Assembly: GCF_900176515.1 (NCBI RefSeq)
Contig: NZ_FWXV01000003.1
Span: 682,001-746,000, forward strand
Reading direction: 5' to 3'
Length of the DNA stretch: 64,000 bases
Source of the DNA: Kibdelosporangium aridum
Lineage (GTDB): Bacteria > Actinomycetota > Actinomycetes > Mycobacteriales > Pseudonocardiaceae
The notes under the pieces were generated by a model that made no database searches, was not told the origin of the DNA, and worked only from the letters and a program-made list of their open reading frames with translations. The position numbers and the translations under genes were made by a program. Every line of letters starts with the position of its first letter. Position 1 is the first letter of the stretch. Below are positions 1 to 8,788 of the stretch, piece after piece.

Positions 1-1804
1 ACCCGATCCGTCCGGTGTACGCGACGCCCGCGATGTACTCGTCCGCGGCACACTGGCCCTTGTAGTGGCCGTGCGCGAACTCCCCGCCGCCGGGAGCGCG
101 GTTGTCGTGGCGGTCGAACCACAGTGTTCGACTCGTCTTGCCCAACGCCTGGGGCGATCGCCCGCAGAGCACCGATGAGAGGGCCGCTCCTCGCACGCTG
201 TAGCCCACGACATAGTGGTCCGTCGGGCATTGCAGCTTGGTGTACCCGCTGGCCCAGTCAGTGTCCACGTAGGACTCGTTGCGAACGGCTTGATATCCGG
301 TCGCCCTGCTGGATTCGACGCACAGGCCCCGGTTCCCGGTGTGGCTCAGGCCGGTGAGGCGTTGCCCGTCCGGACACACGCCTTTCCGTGCACCGGAATC
401 CCAGTCCGGTTGGGCGCGGACCGTCCGGGATTGCTGGAAGTCCGCGTGGTCCAGGGTCAGCATGGACCAGCGCTTGCTCGGTTGCGCGGCCTTCGCAGGT
501 GCGTTGACCAGCCGCGACCATGCTCCGGCACGCCAGTCGTCGCCGTCGTACAGACCTATGCGTTGACCTGCGGCGTCCCAGTGCAGCAGGCCCCAGCCGT
601 TGCCCTGCTTGTTGGTGTGGAACCCGACGAGCGGCCAGTACGCGAAGTCCGCGTCGGTCTCGACCAGGTAGTCCACGAACCGCTCGAACCAGGCCCGGGA
701 CTTGGGATCGGTGTTGCCCCTGCCGCCGACACCGAACTCGCTGATCCACACAGGCGCGGTGAAGTGGTTTCCTGTCTCGGCGGCGACGTAGAACGCTTGC
801 CGGTACAGGACTTCCCTGAGTTGCTCGGGGCTGAGGTCCTGATAACGCGGATCGCTCGTCTCGCCGGTCCCGGTCGCGCCGGTGTGGTTCGGCCCGGTGT
901 AACCGTAGAAATGCGCTGAATAGACCAGCTTCCCGGAGTCGACGAGGGTGTGCGACAAGGTGCGCGCGGGTTCCAGCGTCGGCCTGCCGTGCGGGAAGCC
1001 GTCGACCGGGATGCCCGTCCAGTTGATGCCTTCGACGATGATCAGCAGGTCCGGGTTGGCCTCGGTGAGGATCCGGTCACCGACGATCTGGCTGGCCCGC
1101 TGCCAGTCGTGCTGGTTGCCCCAGCCCCAGTTCGGGTCGTCCCACACGGTCCGGCGGACCTCGTTGTACAGGTCCGCACCAACCACGCGTTTGTTCGAGG
1201 CGTACCGGCGGGCCATGAACAGCCAGTCCTCTTCCCACTGCTGGGCTGTCTGACTGGTGTTCCAGCGCTCATTGCCGTCGACCCCGCAGCACCACCGGGA
1301 GGTCGTCGTGTGGTTGTTGAGGATCACCGCGAACCCGCGCTCAGTCAGCCGCTGCACCACGGCGTCGTAGATCTGCAGCGGTGTCTTGCCTTTGAGGTTC
1401 GCGTCGACCGGGCTGGTGACCGGGGTCTGGTCGTGGATCATCTGGTTGGCGAACGGCAGCCTGATGCTGTTCAGGCCGAGTTCGACGAACCCGTCGATGA
1501 TCGTGTCCAGCTTGGCGCGGGTCAGGCCGAGCGGGATCTGGTCGGCTTTCTCGCCGGCGTGGTGGTTGGCGGGATCGTTGATGTCGCCCGACCCGTTCCA
1601 CGTCCCGCTCGCACCGTGCCAGTTGCCGGACTTGAGCTTGAACCGCTTGCCCTGCGCGTCGACGATGTAGCGCCCTTGCGTGCTGAGCGGACCAACCCAG
1701 GTCGGACCAACCCAGTCGAGTTGTGCCGCCCTCCCAGACGGCACAACCACAAGCCCGGCCAGCAGCGTCGCCACCAGAACCTGAACGATCCTCACAATCG
1801 TCAC
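1..1804 (-). CDS. Secreted glycoside hydrolase family 5 (cellulase-like), 3' end outside the window
   Basis: Predicted secreted endo-glycosidase of the GH5 TIM-barrel family. A hydrophobic N-terminal signal segment (residues about 5-26) precedes the barrel. The acid/base Glu is in LYNEV (about E215) and the nucleophile Glu is in WISEFG (about E356). After about residue 410 comes a Cys-containing C-terminal region that I do not recognise; it continues past base 1, so about 601 residues are visible. The GTG at 1804 is the first start after an in-frame TAG at 1814-1816; a GTG at 1795 is an alternative. A DasR-like box lies 6 bp upstream, which suggests co-regulation with amino-sugar/chitin metabolism. 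The exact substrate (cellulose, mannan or other beta-glycan) cannot be read from the sequence. Confidence 0.88.
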   Translation of the reverse strand, partial: MTIVRIVQVLVATLLAGLVVVPSGRAAQLDWVGPTWVGPLSTQGRYIVDAQGKRFKLKSGNWHGASGTWNGSGDINDPANHHAGEKADQIPLGLTRAKLDTIIDGFVELGLNSIRLPFANQMIHDQTPVTSPVDANLKGKTPLQIYDAVVQRLTERGFAVILNNHTTTSRWCCGVDGNERWNTSQTAQQWEEDWLFMARRYASNKRVVGADLYNEVRRTVWDDPNWGWGNQHDWQRASQIVGDRILTEANPDLLIIVEGINWTGIPVDGFPHGRPTLEPARTLSHTLVDSGKLVYSAHFYGYTGPNHTGATGTGETSDPRYQDLSPEQLREVLYRQAFYVAAETGNHFTAPVWISEFGVGGRGNTDPKSRAWFERFVDYLVETDADFAYWPLVGFHTNKQGNGWGLLHWDAAGQRIGLYDGDDWRAGAWSRLVNAPAKAAQPSKRWSMLTLDHADFQQSRTVRAQPDWDSGARKGVCPDGQRLTGLSHTGNRGLCVESSRATGYQAVRNESYVDTDWASGYTKLQCPTDHYVVGYSVRGAALSSVLCGRSPQALGKTSRTLWFDRHDNRAPGGGEFAHGHYKGQCAADEYIAGVAYTGRIG

Positions 1805-1809
1805 CGTAG

Positions 1810-1821
1810 TGGTCTAGTCCA
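1810..1821. promoter_or_regulatory. DasR-like box (dre) before the GH5 gene
   Basis: TGGTCTAGTCCA differs at one position from the core TGGTCTAGACCA of the Streptomyces DasR site; the 16-base context matches 13 of 16. It sits directly upstream of the GTG start of the GH5 gene. It is read by comparison with the known consensus; binding is inferred. Confidence 0.45.
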
Positions 1822-1873
1822 CCACGAAGAAGAACGGAATGGTTACGACGAGTCGTGAACTAATGCACAGGCA

Positions 1874-2008
1874 CGTGTCCACCGTTCCAGCACCCCGTGT
1901 CCACCACTGCGACACCCTGAGATGCACTTTCCGGCACGTCGAGTTGCAGGCAAAGGGAATTTCATGGTGCCGGAATGGTCGACACACCGTGCCGGAATGG
2001 TGGACACG
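1874..2008. repeat. Inverted pairs of 22-bp tandem repeats (MITE-like or IS-end remnant)
   Basis: The motif GTGCCGGAATGGTnGACAC occurs twice with a 22-bp period (1967-1985 and 1989-2007). A diverged copy of the same unit occurs twice in inverted orientation, also 22 bp apart (CGTGTCCACC at 1874 and 1896). A further half copy (TTCCGGCAC) lies near 1928-1936. The outer ends 1874-1894 and 1988-2008 form an imperfect 21-bp terminal inverted repeat enclosing 135 bp without coding capacity. This resembles a short non-autonomous element or the fused ends of an insertion sequence, lying between two divergently placed transcription units' ends. Confidence 0.5.
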
Positions 2009-2014
2009 CGAGGG

Positions 2015-2626
2015 CTAGTGCGCCGGAACCCCGTTAGCCGTGATCCACCGCTCGACCGAGTACTCGACCAGGGTGATCAGGGTTTGCTTGGTCGACTCGC
2101 GATCCCTTGCGTCACAACGGACGATCGGCACGCGTGGGTCGATCGCCATGGCTTCGCGGACGTCGTCGACCTTGTGGTGCAGTTCGCCGTCGAAGCAGTT
2201 GAGGCCCACGATGTACGGCAGGCCGCGCTCTTCGAAGAAGTCGACCGGGGAGAACGAATCCGCGAGCCTGCGGGTGTCGGCGAGCACCACCGCACCGATC
2301 GCGCCACGGACCAGGTCGTCCCACATGAACCAGAACCGTTGCTGCCCAGGGGTTCCGAACAGGTAGAGGATCAGGTCGGTATCGAGCGACACCCGGCCGA
2401 AGTCCATCGCCACGGTCGTTGTGGTCTTGTCGGGGGTCGATTCCAGATCGTCGACGCCGATGCTCGCCTCGGTCATCACCGCTTCGGTGGTCAGCGGCAT
2501 GATCTCGGAGACCGAGCCGACGAAGGTCGTCTTGCCGGCCCCGAAACCGCCGGCTACCACGATCTTCACCGACGTCATGGTCGGCACGATTGCTTGCTGC
2601 GCGGTTCTATAGCCGGCGGAGTCCAC
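2015..2626 (-). CDS. cvnD: Conservon GTPase-like ATP/GTP-binding protein CvnD
   Basis: Small Ras-like GTPase of the actinobacterial conservon, 203 aa. The P-loop GGFGAGKTT is near residues 26-34, the switch/G3-like motif is LFGTPGQQ, and the later part has NCFDG, where NKxD would be expected. The conservon products are thought to act together at the membrane as a signalling complex resembling a eukaryotic G-protein system. The GTG start at 2626 gives the typical MDSA-type N-terminus and overlaps the end of cvnC by 20 bp, consistent with translational coupling. It is the last gene of the cvnABCD unit. Confidence 0.93.
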   Translation of the reverse strand: MDSAGYRTAQQAIVPTMTSVKIVVAGGFGAGKTTFVGSVSEIMPLTTEAVMTEASIGVDDLESTPDKTTTTVAMDFGRVSLDTDLILYLFGTPGQQRFWFMWDDLVRGAIGAVVLADTRRLADSFSPVDFFEERGLPYIVGLNCFDGELHHKVDDVREAMAIDPRVPIVRCDARDRESTKQTLITLVEYSVERWITANGVPAH

Positions 2627-3110
2627 CCAAAACCCTTTCCATCAGCGCGAGATGTGATGAACCGCCGGACAGGCCGGTCGTCCGGTGGACGACGACCAAT
2701 CCGGTCGCGACCATGTCCCCGAGCACGATCTTGGTTACTTGCAACGGCATGTCCAGTTCCGCGGAGACCTCCGCGACCGACTTGGGCGTACGGCACAACC
2801 GGGCGATCGAGCGGTGCTCGATCTCGGTCAGCCCGTCCTCGGCCAGCCCCGCGGGTGTCGTGGAGATCATCGCCTCCACCCGCAGGTCCCCTTCCGCTTT
2901 CGTGCGACCACCGGTCACGGCGTACGGCCGGACCATCGCTGGGTCGTCGTCAGGCATCTCCACCAGCACAGGTTGTGGCGGGCCCAGTGGCGCACGGGGC
3001 TCTGGTGTCGGTTTCGCGTCGGCGTGCTCGCCCGCTCGCTTGCCGAATGTCAACTCGTTCAACACGTCGGCGAAGGTCGGGCCGGGTGGCGCGTCCTCGT
3101 GGATCGTCAT
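2607..3110 (-). CDS. cvnC: Conservon DUF742 protein CvnC
   Basis: DUF742 protein, 167 aa, third member of the conservon. The conserved region starts at about residue 60 (VRPYAVTGGR) and includes a winged-helix-like segment with SVAEVSAELDMPLQVTKIVL. The C-terminus is the usual LERVL-type helix. The first 60 residues are Pro-rich and poorly conserved. It follows cvnB by 7 bp and overlaps cvnD by 20 bp. The family's role is partner protein of the sensor kinase and GTPase; molecular function is not established. Confidence 0.92.
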   Translation of the reverse strand: MTIHEDAPPGPTFADVLNELTFGKRAGEHADAKPTPEPRAPLGPPQPVLVEMPDDDPAMVRPYAVTGGRTKAEGDLRVEAMISTTPAGLAEDGLTEIEHRSIARLCRTPKSVAEVSAELDMPLQVTKIVLGDMVATGLVVVHRTTGLSGGSSHLALMERVLGGLRRL

Positions 3111-3117
3111 GGAACCC

Positions 3118-3555
3118 TCACACCGCTGCCCCGGTCATTCCCCTCGCACCCTGCAGGGCCGCACGCAGTTCGGGGGTGAGCATCTGGCCGCCCCGGTCGA
3201 CCAGCATCGTCATCTCGTACGCGATCTGGCCGATGTCGCAGGTCGGCGCGGCGAGCACGGCGAGGGACGACCCGTCGCTGATCGACATCAGCAGCAGGAT
3301 CCCGCGTTCCATCTCCACCACGGTCTCCTTGACCGGGCCTGCCTCGAAGCACCGTGACGCGCCGTGGGTCAGGCTGACCAGGCCGGAGGCCACCGCGGCG
3401 AGCTGGTCGGCGCGGTCGATGGGCAGCCGGGCGGACGCGGTCAGCAGCAGTCCGTCGGCGGACACCACGACCGCGTGCGCCACGCCTGCGACTCGCTCGG
3501 CGAAGTCGTTGACCAGCCAGCCGAACTGGTGCGGCTGGGATTGGGGCGAAGTCAT
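3118..3555 (-). CDS. cvnB: Roadblock/LC7-domain protein CvnB
   Basis: Roadblock/LC7 (MglB-like) protein, 145 aa. Typical features are the opening FGWLVNDFAERVAGVAHAVVVSADGLLL and the central VEMERGILLLMSISDGSSLAVLA strand-turn pattern, shown here only in part. Such proteins dimerise and regulate small GTPases, here presumably CvnD. The ATG overlaps the end of cvnA by 4 bp (ATGA), so the gene is almost certainly translated in step with cvnA. Confidence 0.93.
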   Translation of the reverse strand: MTSPQSQPHQFGWLVNDFAERVAGVAHAVVVSADGLLLTASARLPIDRADQLAAVASGLVSLTHGASRCFEAGPVKETVVEMERGILLLMSISDGSSLAVLAAPTCDIGQIAYEMTMLVDRGGQMLTPELRAALQGARGMTGAAV

Positions 3556-6344
3556 GGACTTGTCTCCTGTTGTCCGTTCTGGTTGCCGGCCAGGCTGCGC
3601 CTGCCGTTACTCAGTCCGCGCTGAAGCTCATCCAGCCGGCCCCGAACCTCCTGTGCCCCTCGTTCACCCCGCACCAGTCCCTCGCCGAATCCCGGCGGCG
3701 AGGTGATGCTCCCGGGTACGAGCTTCTCCCGGGGGACGCGCTGCGGCAAGCCCGCGGGCGTGACACCTTCGGGGGACTTCGTGGCGGATTCCGCTGCCTT
3801 GAAGCCGTTGTCCGCCTGGGTGTACACGCGCGACTTGCCTGCGTCTGTGTGGCCTCGGGCCCTGGACAGCCCGCTCTGCAAACCACCGAGCCTGTCCCGC
3901 AACGCCTCGGCTTCCTTGCGGCCACGGATCTCCGGCGCGTGCGTGGTCTCCGCGATGCTTCCCGGCACCAGCTTCTCGCGCGGGACTCGTTGCGGCAGAC
4001 CGGCTTTGGTGACCCCCATGGGCGGTTCGGTGACGGCCTGCGCGGTCTGGAAACCCTTGTCCGCGGCGAACTTCCACGTCTCGGTCGGCGCGTCGGGGGC
4101 CGGTTCGTCCTGATCGGACCCGGTGAACCAAGCCGAGATCATCTCGTCGAAGATCGGGGTGGTCTCGTGGATTCCCCGCTCGGCCGGTGGCGAGGACGGC
4201 ATGATCGGGTCCCACCAGCCCGTGGTCACGGCCGACTGTTCCGCCGTGCTCGCGGGCTGCTCGGCGGTGGCGAACAGGTCGCCCTTGACCGGCCCGTCCA
4301 GCTCAACGGCGGACTTGTGCACGGGCGCGGCGCCGGTCGCCAGCCGGGACACGATGTCCGAAGTAGACGCCTTGTGCCCGTTGGTGTACGGCTTGGCCGG
4401 CGGCACTTCCTCATGCTCGCCAGGGGACAGCAGGTCGGCAGGGATGGTCATGGTCGCCCTGATGCCCTGGATGTCCTTGCCGCCGTGCAGTTCCACCTTG
4501 ACGTTGTGCCTGCTGGCCAGCCGCCCGACGACGAAGAGGCCCATCCGGCGCGACGCCGACGCGTCCAGCTGGCCACCGTCCGCCAGCCGGGTGTTCACCT
4601 CGGCGATCTCCTCGTCCCGCATGCCGATGCCGCTGTCGAGGACGTCGACCGACACGGTGCCGTCGTCCGCGAGCCTGCTGGCGATCGTCACCTTGGTCTC
4701 CGGCGCGGAGAACGCGGTCGCGTTGTCCAGCAGCTCGGCCGTGAGCCTGACCAGGTCACGGGCCGCGTAGCCGACGACCGTCAGCGGTGGCGGCGGCTGG
4801 ACGACAACTCGTTGGTACTGCTCGATCTCCGACACAGCGGCGCGCAGCAGGTCGGCCAGCTGGACCGGCGGCCCGGCGCGGCGGGCCAGTTCGCTGCCCG
4901 ACGAGAGCACCATCAGGTTCTCGTTGTTGCGGCGCATCCGGGTGGCCAGGTGGTCCAGCTGGAACAGCGTGGCCAGCTGGTCGGGGTCTTCCTCGTCCCG
5001 CTCGAGCCGGTCGAGCAGGTGCAACTGCCGTTGCACCAGACCTTGGCTGCGCCGGGAGAGGTTGACGAACACGTCGCCGTAGCTCGCCCGCAGATGAGCC
5101 TGTTCGGCGGCCAGTCGCAACGCCTGGTCCTGCACGGCGTCGAACGCACGGGCCACCTGGCCGAGCTCGTCCTTTGTGGTCACCGGAACCGGCGCGACCA
5201 ACGGCGGCAACAACGCGCCCGCCCGCAGCCCGGCGACTGCCTCGGGCAGCTTGTGGTCCGCGACCGACAACGCGCTGCGCCGCAGAATCCGAAGCGAGCC
5301 AACAAGTTGGCGGCCGACGATGACCACGACCGCCGCCGCGAGCAGCATCGCCGAGAACAGCACGACCGATACGAGCCCGGCGGCGTCGCTCGCCGCGTTC
5401 TGCAAGCGAAGCGACTCCGCGCGCATCCCCCGGGCGAGTACGCCCGCGACGGTCGCGTACGCACCCGTCGTCAGCTGGGAACTTGTCTGCCAGTCGGACG
5501 AGTTGACCGCGAGCGGGCCGCCCGGCCTCGTCTCCTGCTGGTCGAGAATCTGGTTCACCAGCCGCATCCGGGTGGTGACTCCGGCGCCGCTGGCGGTCTT
5601 GTTGAACTCCTGCCGCTGCGCCTGGGTCGCCGTCGCGTTGAAGTCGGCGATCCGCGCGCCGAGCCGAGACTGTGACGTACGCAGCGTGCTGAGCTCGACG
5701 GTGGACAGCGCGCCGCGGACTATGCCGGTGGAGACCACCGCTTGCTGCAGGTATACCTCTTCGGTAGCCAGCTGCAGGTTGTGCAGCGCGGCCGCCGTGC
5801 CCGACAGGGCCGGGTCGGTGATCTCGCCTGCCAGTGCCCGGTCGAACCGGAGCAGCGTGGCGATCAGGTCGTTGTACTGGATCAGCGCCGAACGCGGGTC
5901 GAGCGCCGACTGGCTGACCTGTTCGCGCACCGTGCTCAGCGAGCCGGGCATGGCGGCGACTTCCTGCCCGGCGTCCTGCGCGACCGGCGTGACGAACTGG
6001 ACCACAGCGGCCGCCCGGCTCATCGCGTCCCAGTTCACGTCGGTCGCCTGGTACTCCTGGCGGAGTTCAGGACCGGGCTGCTCGGTCTTGGCCACGAGCA
6101 GGCGCGTCGACTCGGCCCGTTCCAGTTGCAGGCCGCCGATCGTCTTGCCGACCTGATCGGACAGTGCCACCAGCCGGTCCACCCGGCGGTAGGAGTCGGC
6201 CCTCGCCACCTGGTCGTGGATCTGCACCGCGCCGAGCGCGACGACGAAGACCAGCGGGACCAGGGTGACCGCGGCGAGCTTGGTGCGCAGGTGCCAGTCC
6301 CGCCAGCGCAGCATCCGTGCTCGTCCTGTGCTGGTCACTGTCAA
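3552..6344 (-). CDS. cvnA: Conservon sensor kinase CvnA with nitrate/nitrite-sensor-type extracellular domain
   Basis: Membrane histidine-kinase-like protein, 930 aa. TM1 covers about residues 22-42 and TM2 about 322-345, enclosing a helical NIT-type sensing domain. A HAMP-like linker follows (about 346-415), then a coiled region with DHLATRMRRNNENL (H465 is the only obvious phospho-acceptor candidate). The ATP-binding domain has an N-box ELLDN (537-541) and G1 box DSGIGM (570-575). The tail beyond about residue 650 is low-complexity and carries the motif GLPQRVPREKLVPGSI twice. It heads cvnABCD. An intergenic region of about 500 bp separates it from the divergent DUF485/symporter operon. Confidence 0.92.
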   Translation of the reverse strand: MTVTSTGRARMLRWRDWHLRTKLAAVTLVPLVFVVALGAVQIHDQVARADSYRRVDRLVALSDQVGKTIGGLQLERAESTRLLVAKTEQPGPELRQEYQATDVNWDAMSRAAAVVQFVTPVAQDAGQEVAAMPGSLSTVREQVSQSALDPRSALIQYNDLIATLLRFDRALAGEITDPALSGTAAALHNLQLATEEVYLQQAVVSTGIVRGALSTVELSTLRTSQSRLGARIADFNATATQAQRQEFNKTASGAGVTTRMRLVNQILDQQETRPGGPLAVNSSDWQTSSQLTTGAYATVAGVLARGMRAESLRLQNAASDAAGLVSVVLFSAMLLAAAVVVIVGRQLVGSLRILRRSALSVADHKLPEAVAGLRAGALLPPLVAPVPVTTKDELGQVARAFDAVQDQALRLAAEQAHLRASYGDVFVNLSRRSQGLVQRQLHLLDRLERDEEDPDQLATLFQLDHLATRMRRNNENLMVLSSGSELARRAGPPVQLADLLRAAVSEIEQYQRVVVQPPPPLTVVGYAARDLVRLTAELLDNATAFSAPETKVTIASRLADDGTVSVDVLDSGIGMRDEEIAEVNTRLADGGQLDASASRRMGLFVVGRLASRHNVKVELHGGKDIQGIRATMTIPADLLSPGEHEEVPPAKPYTNGHKASTSDIVSRLATGAAPVHKSAVELDGPVKGDLFATAEQPASTAEQSAVTTGWWDPIMPSSPPAERGIHETTPIFDEMISAWFTGSDQDEPAPDAPTETWKFAADKGFQTAQAVTEPPMGVTKAGLPQRVPREKLVPGSIAETTHAPEIRGRKEAEALRDRLGGLQSGLSRARGHTDAGKSRVYTQADNGFKAAESATKSPEGVTPAGLPQRVPREKLVPGSITSPPGFGEGLVRGERGAQEVRGRLDELQRGLSNGRRSLAGNQNGQQETSP

Positions 6345-6778
6345 AACACTCCCAATGCGCGCAGTCGCTTACTGCATTGCCTCATCAAAGACGGGGATCA
6401 ATTACTCGCACCGTACGGTTTCGCAGGGTGTCGGCACCCCCATCAGGAAGTGCCGGAACCCAGATGCTACATGAGAAGAATGATCAATCAATGGCCCAAT
6501 CGGGGCGGCTCCGCAATTCGCTACACCGAGCACGTGTTAATAGCGACTTTATGCCCCGATCGGGGGAAATTTCGCCTAGGGCAACCGTCCTGGATGGACG
6601 CTTGCGCGGTCCGAGGACCACCGACAGCAGTCCGAACGGCACTCCTGTGAGGGACATCGGGCCTGTTCAGGGCACGAACACGCTACGAAACCGTAAGATT
6701 CACCCGGAAGTGTGAGCGTCGCCCCTCAGGTACCGCCCCGGCGCGGCCGATGTAGTGATCGGACCGCCCGGTGACCTA
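6345..6778. other. Non-coding region between cvnA and the DUF485/symporter operon
   Basis: About 430 bp without a convincing gene. It is more AT-rich than the flanking genes (for example around 6360-6500), as expected for a divergent control region serving cvnA leftward and the symporter operon rightward. Short open frames here lack ribosome-binding sites and show no family resemblance. Confidence 0.6.
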
Positions 6779-6807
6779 TTGGACAACCCGAAACTCGTGG
6801 TTAGTAT
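6779..6807 (+). promoter_or_regulatory. Sigma-70-type promoter of the DUF485/symporter operon
   Basis: A -35 element TTGGAC (6779-6784) and a -10 element TAGTAT (6802-6807) are separated by exactly 17 bp. Transcription would start near 6814, about 30 bp before the DUF485 start codon. A ribosome-binding site GGGAAGG follows at 6831. Confidence 0.6.
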
Positions 6808-6842
6808 GGCCCGCGCCTGATAGGCGTACCGGGAAGGTACAT

Positions 6843-7217
6843 ATGACGCACTGGTCCGGCCGAACCGCTTCGGTCAGCTTTGGCAGAATCAACTCTTCAA
6901 CAGAAAAAGAAGCACCAGAAGGGCTCGACTTCGTCCGTATTCAACGGAGCAAGGAATTCACTGAACTGCGATCCGGAGTGCGCCGGTTCGTGTTCCCGGT
7001 GACCCTGCTGTTCTTCGGGTGGTACCTCGGATTCGTCGTGCTCGCCGCGTACTTCGGCGAGTTCATGTCCCACCGGCTGGTCGGCTTCATCAACGTCGGG
7101 CTCGTGCTCGGTGTGCTGCAGTTCGTCAGCACGCTGCTGATCACCCTGTGGTACCGGCGCTTCGCCAAGCGCCGGATCGATCCCAAGGTCGCGGCGTTGC
7201 GAGAGGCTCATTCATGA
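6843..7217 (+). CDS. DUF485 membrane protein
   Basis: DUF485 family protein, 124 aa, with two membrane helices (FVFPVTLLFFGWYLGFVVLA region and the VGFINVGLVLGVLQFV region, each about 20 residues) and a basic C-terminus. DUF485 proteins are habitually encoded directly upstream of acetate-type sodium:solute symporters, as here, and probably assist that transporter. The ATG at 6843 is chosen over an upstream in-frame start at 6771 because GGGAAGG lies 5 bp before it and because 6771 would sit inside the promoter spacer. The stop overlaps the next start (ATGA). Confidence 0.9.
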   Translation: MTHWSGRTASVSFGRINSSTEKEAPEGLDFVRIQRSKEFTELRSGVRRFVFPVTLLFFGWYLGFVVLAAYFGEFMSHRLVGFINVGLVLGVLQFVSTLLITLWYRRFAKRRIDPKVAALREAHS

Positions 7218-8788
7218 CCACCGATGCAGGCAGTCCGGCGCTGAACATGGCCGTGTTCGCCTTGTTCGTCCTCGTGACGCTGGTGATCGTGGCCAACGTC
7301 AACCGCAGGCACGCGACTGCGAACGACTACTTCACCGCGGGCGGCGCGTTCGGCGGCGGCAAGAACGGCCTCGCCCTGTCCGGCGACTTCCTGTCGGCCG
7401 CGTCGTTCCTCGGCATCGCCGGAGCGATCGCGATCCACGGCTACGACGGGTTCCTCTACTCCATCGGATTCCTGGTGGCGTGGCTGGTGAACCTGCTGTT
7501 GATCGCCGAACTGGTCCGCAACACCGGCCGGTTCACCATGGGCGACGTGCTCTCGTACCGGATGCGGGCCCGCCCGGTCCGCGCCGCCGCGGCCACGTCG
7601 ACCCTCGTGATCTCCTTCTTCTACATGCTCGCGCAAATGGCCGGTGCCGGTGGCGTCGTGGCGTTGCTGCTCGGTGTGCACGACGGCAAGGGCCAAGCGA
7701 TCGTGATCACTGTCGTCGGCGTCGTGATGATGCTGTACGTGCTGATCGGCGGCATGCGCGGGACCACGTGGGTGCAGATCATCAAGGCCGCGATCCTGGT
7801 GCTGTGCGTCGCGTTGATGACCGTGTTCCTGCTCGGCAAGTTCGGCTTCAACATCTCCGCGCTGTTGCAGCAGGCCGCGGCCAACAACGTCAAGGGCGAC
7901 CGGATTCTCAACCCGGGCGGGATGTTCGGCGAGAACAGCACCAGCAAACTCGACTTCATCTCGCTCGCGCTCGCGCTGGTGCTCGGCGCCGCCGGCCTGC
8001 CGCACGTGCTGATGCGCTTCTACACCGTGCCCAACGCCGTGCAGGCACGCCGATCGGTGATCTGGGCGGTCGGCACGATGACGGTGTTCTACCTGGCGAC
8101 GTTGATCATCGGGTACGGCGCGTCGGCGTTGGTCGGCTCGGAACGGATTCTCGCTGCCACCGGCCGTGAGAACTCCGCGGCGCCACTGTTGGCGTACGAG
8201 ATCGGTGGCACGCTACTGCTTGGCATCGTCGCCGCGGTCGCGTTCGCCACGATCCTCGCTGTGGTGGCAGGGTTGACGTTGACCGCGTCGGCTTCGTTCG
8301 CCCATGACGTTTACGCCAACATCTTCAAGCGCGGCCGGGCCAAGCCTGGCACCGAGGTCCGCGTGGCCAGGCTGACCGCGGTCGTGGTCGGTGGGCTGGC
8401 GATCGTCGGCGGGATCCTTGCCAACGGGCAGAACGTGGCGTTCCTCGTCGGCCTCGCGTTCGCGTTCGCCGCGTCGGCCAATCTGTCCACATTGCTCTAC
8501 TCGTTGTTCTGGAAGCGGTTCAACACCAGCGGAACGCTGTGGGGTATGTACGGCGGTTTGGTGTCGTGTCTCGCCCTTGTCGCGATCTCGCCGGTCGTCT
8601 CGGGCAGCCCGACGTCCATCTTCCCGCGCGTGGACTTCGTGTTCTTCCCGTTGAGCAACCCGGGAATCGTGTCCATCCCGGTCTCGTTCATCCTCGGCTT
8701 CCTCGGCACAGTCCTCAGCCGTGACAAGGGCGACGCACGCAAGCAAGCCGAGATGGAAGTCCGGTCACTGACCGGCATCAACCCCTGA
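7214..8788 (+). CDS. Sodium:solute symporter, acetate permease (ActP/MctC) type
   Basis: Twelve-to-thirteen-helix SSS-family transporter, 524 aa. The N-terminus ANDYFTAGGAFGGGKNGLA and the following GDFLSAASFLGI are typical of acetate/monocarboxylate permeases. It likely imports acetate or short-chain monocarboxylates with sodium or protons. The start at 7214 overlaps the DUF485 stop by 4 bp, so the two are translationally coupled. Its 3' end overlaps the convergent PLP-enzyme gene by 24 bp, an unusually tight tail-to-tail arrangement. Substrate is inferred from family only. Confidence 0.9.
   Translation: MTTDAGSPALNMAVFALFVLVTLVIVANVNRRHATANDYFTAGGAFGGGKNGLALSGDFLSAASFLGIAGAIAIHGYDGFLYSIGFLVAWLVNLLLIAELVRNTGRFTMGDVLSYRMRARPVRAAAATSTLVISFFYMLAQMAGAGGVVALLLGVHDGKGQAIVITVVGVVMMLYVLIGGMRGTTWVQIIKAAILVLCVALMTVFLLGKFGFNISALLQQAAANNVKGDRILNPGGMFGENSTSKLDFISLALALVLGAAGLPHVLMRFYTVPNAVQARRSVIWAVGTMTVFYLATLIIGYGASALVGSERILAATGRENSAAPLLAYEIGGTLLLGIVAAVAFATILAVVAGLTLTASASFAHDVYANIFKRGRAKPGTEVRVARLTAVVVGGLAIVGGILANGQNVAFLVGLAFAFAASANLSTLLYSLFWKRFNTSGTLWGMYGGLVSCLALVAISPVVSGSPTSIFPRVDFVFFPLSNPGIVSIPVSFILGFLGTVLSRDKGDARKQAEMEVRSLTGINP

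Noticed and set aside
215..1858. Two long plus-strand frames at the left end
   Set aside because: They are the antisense of the GH5 gene, which has its signal peptide, catalytic residues and start on the minus strand.
1874..2008. CRISPR array interpretation of the 22-bp repeats
   Set aside because: Only two copies in each orientation, no spacers, and inverted arrangement; no cas genes in the window.
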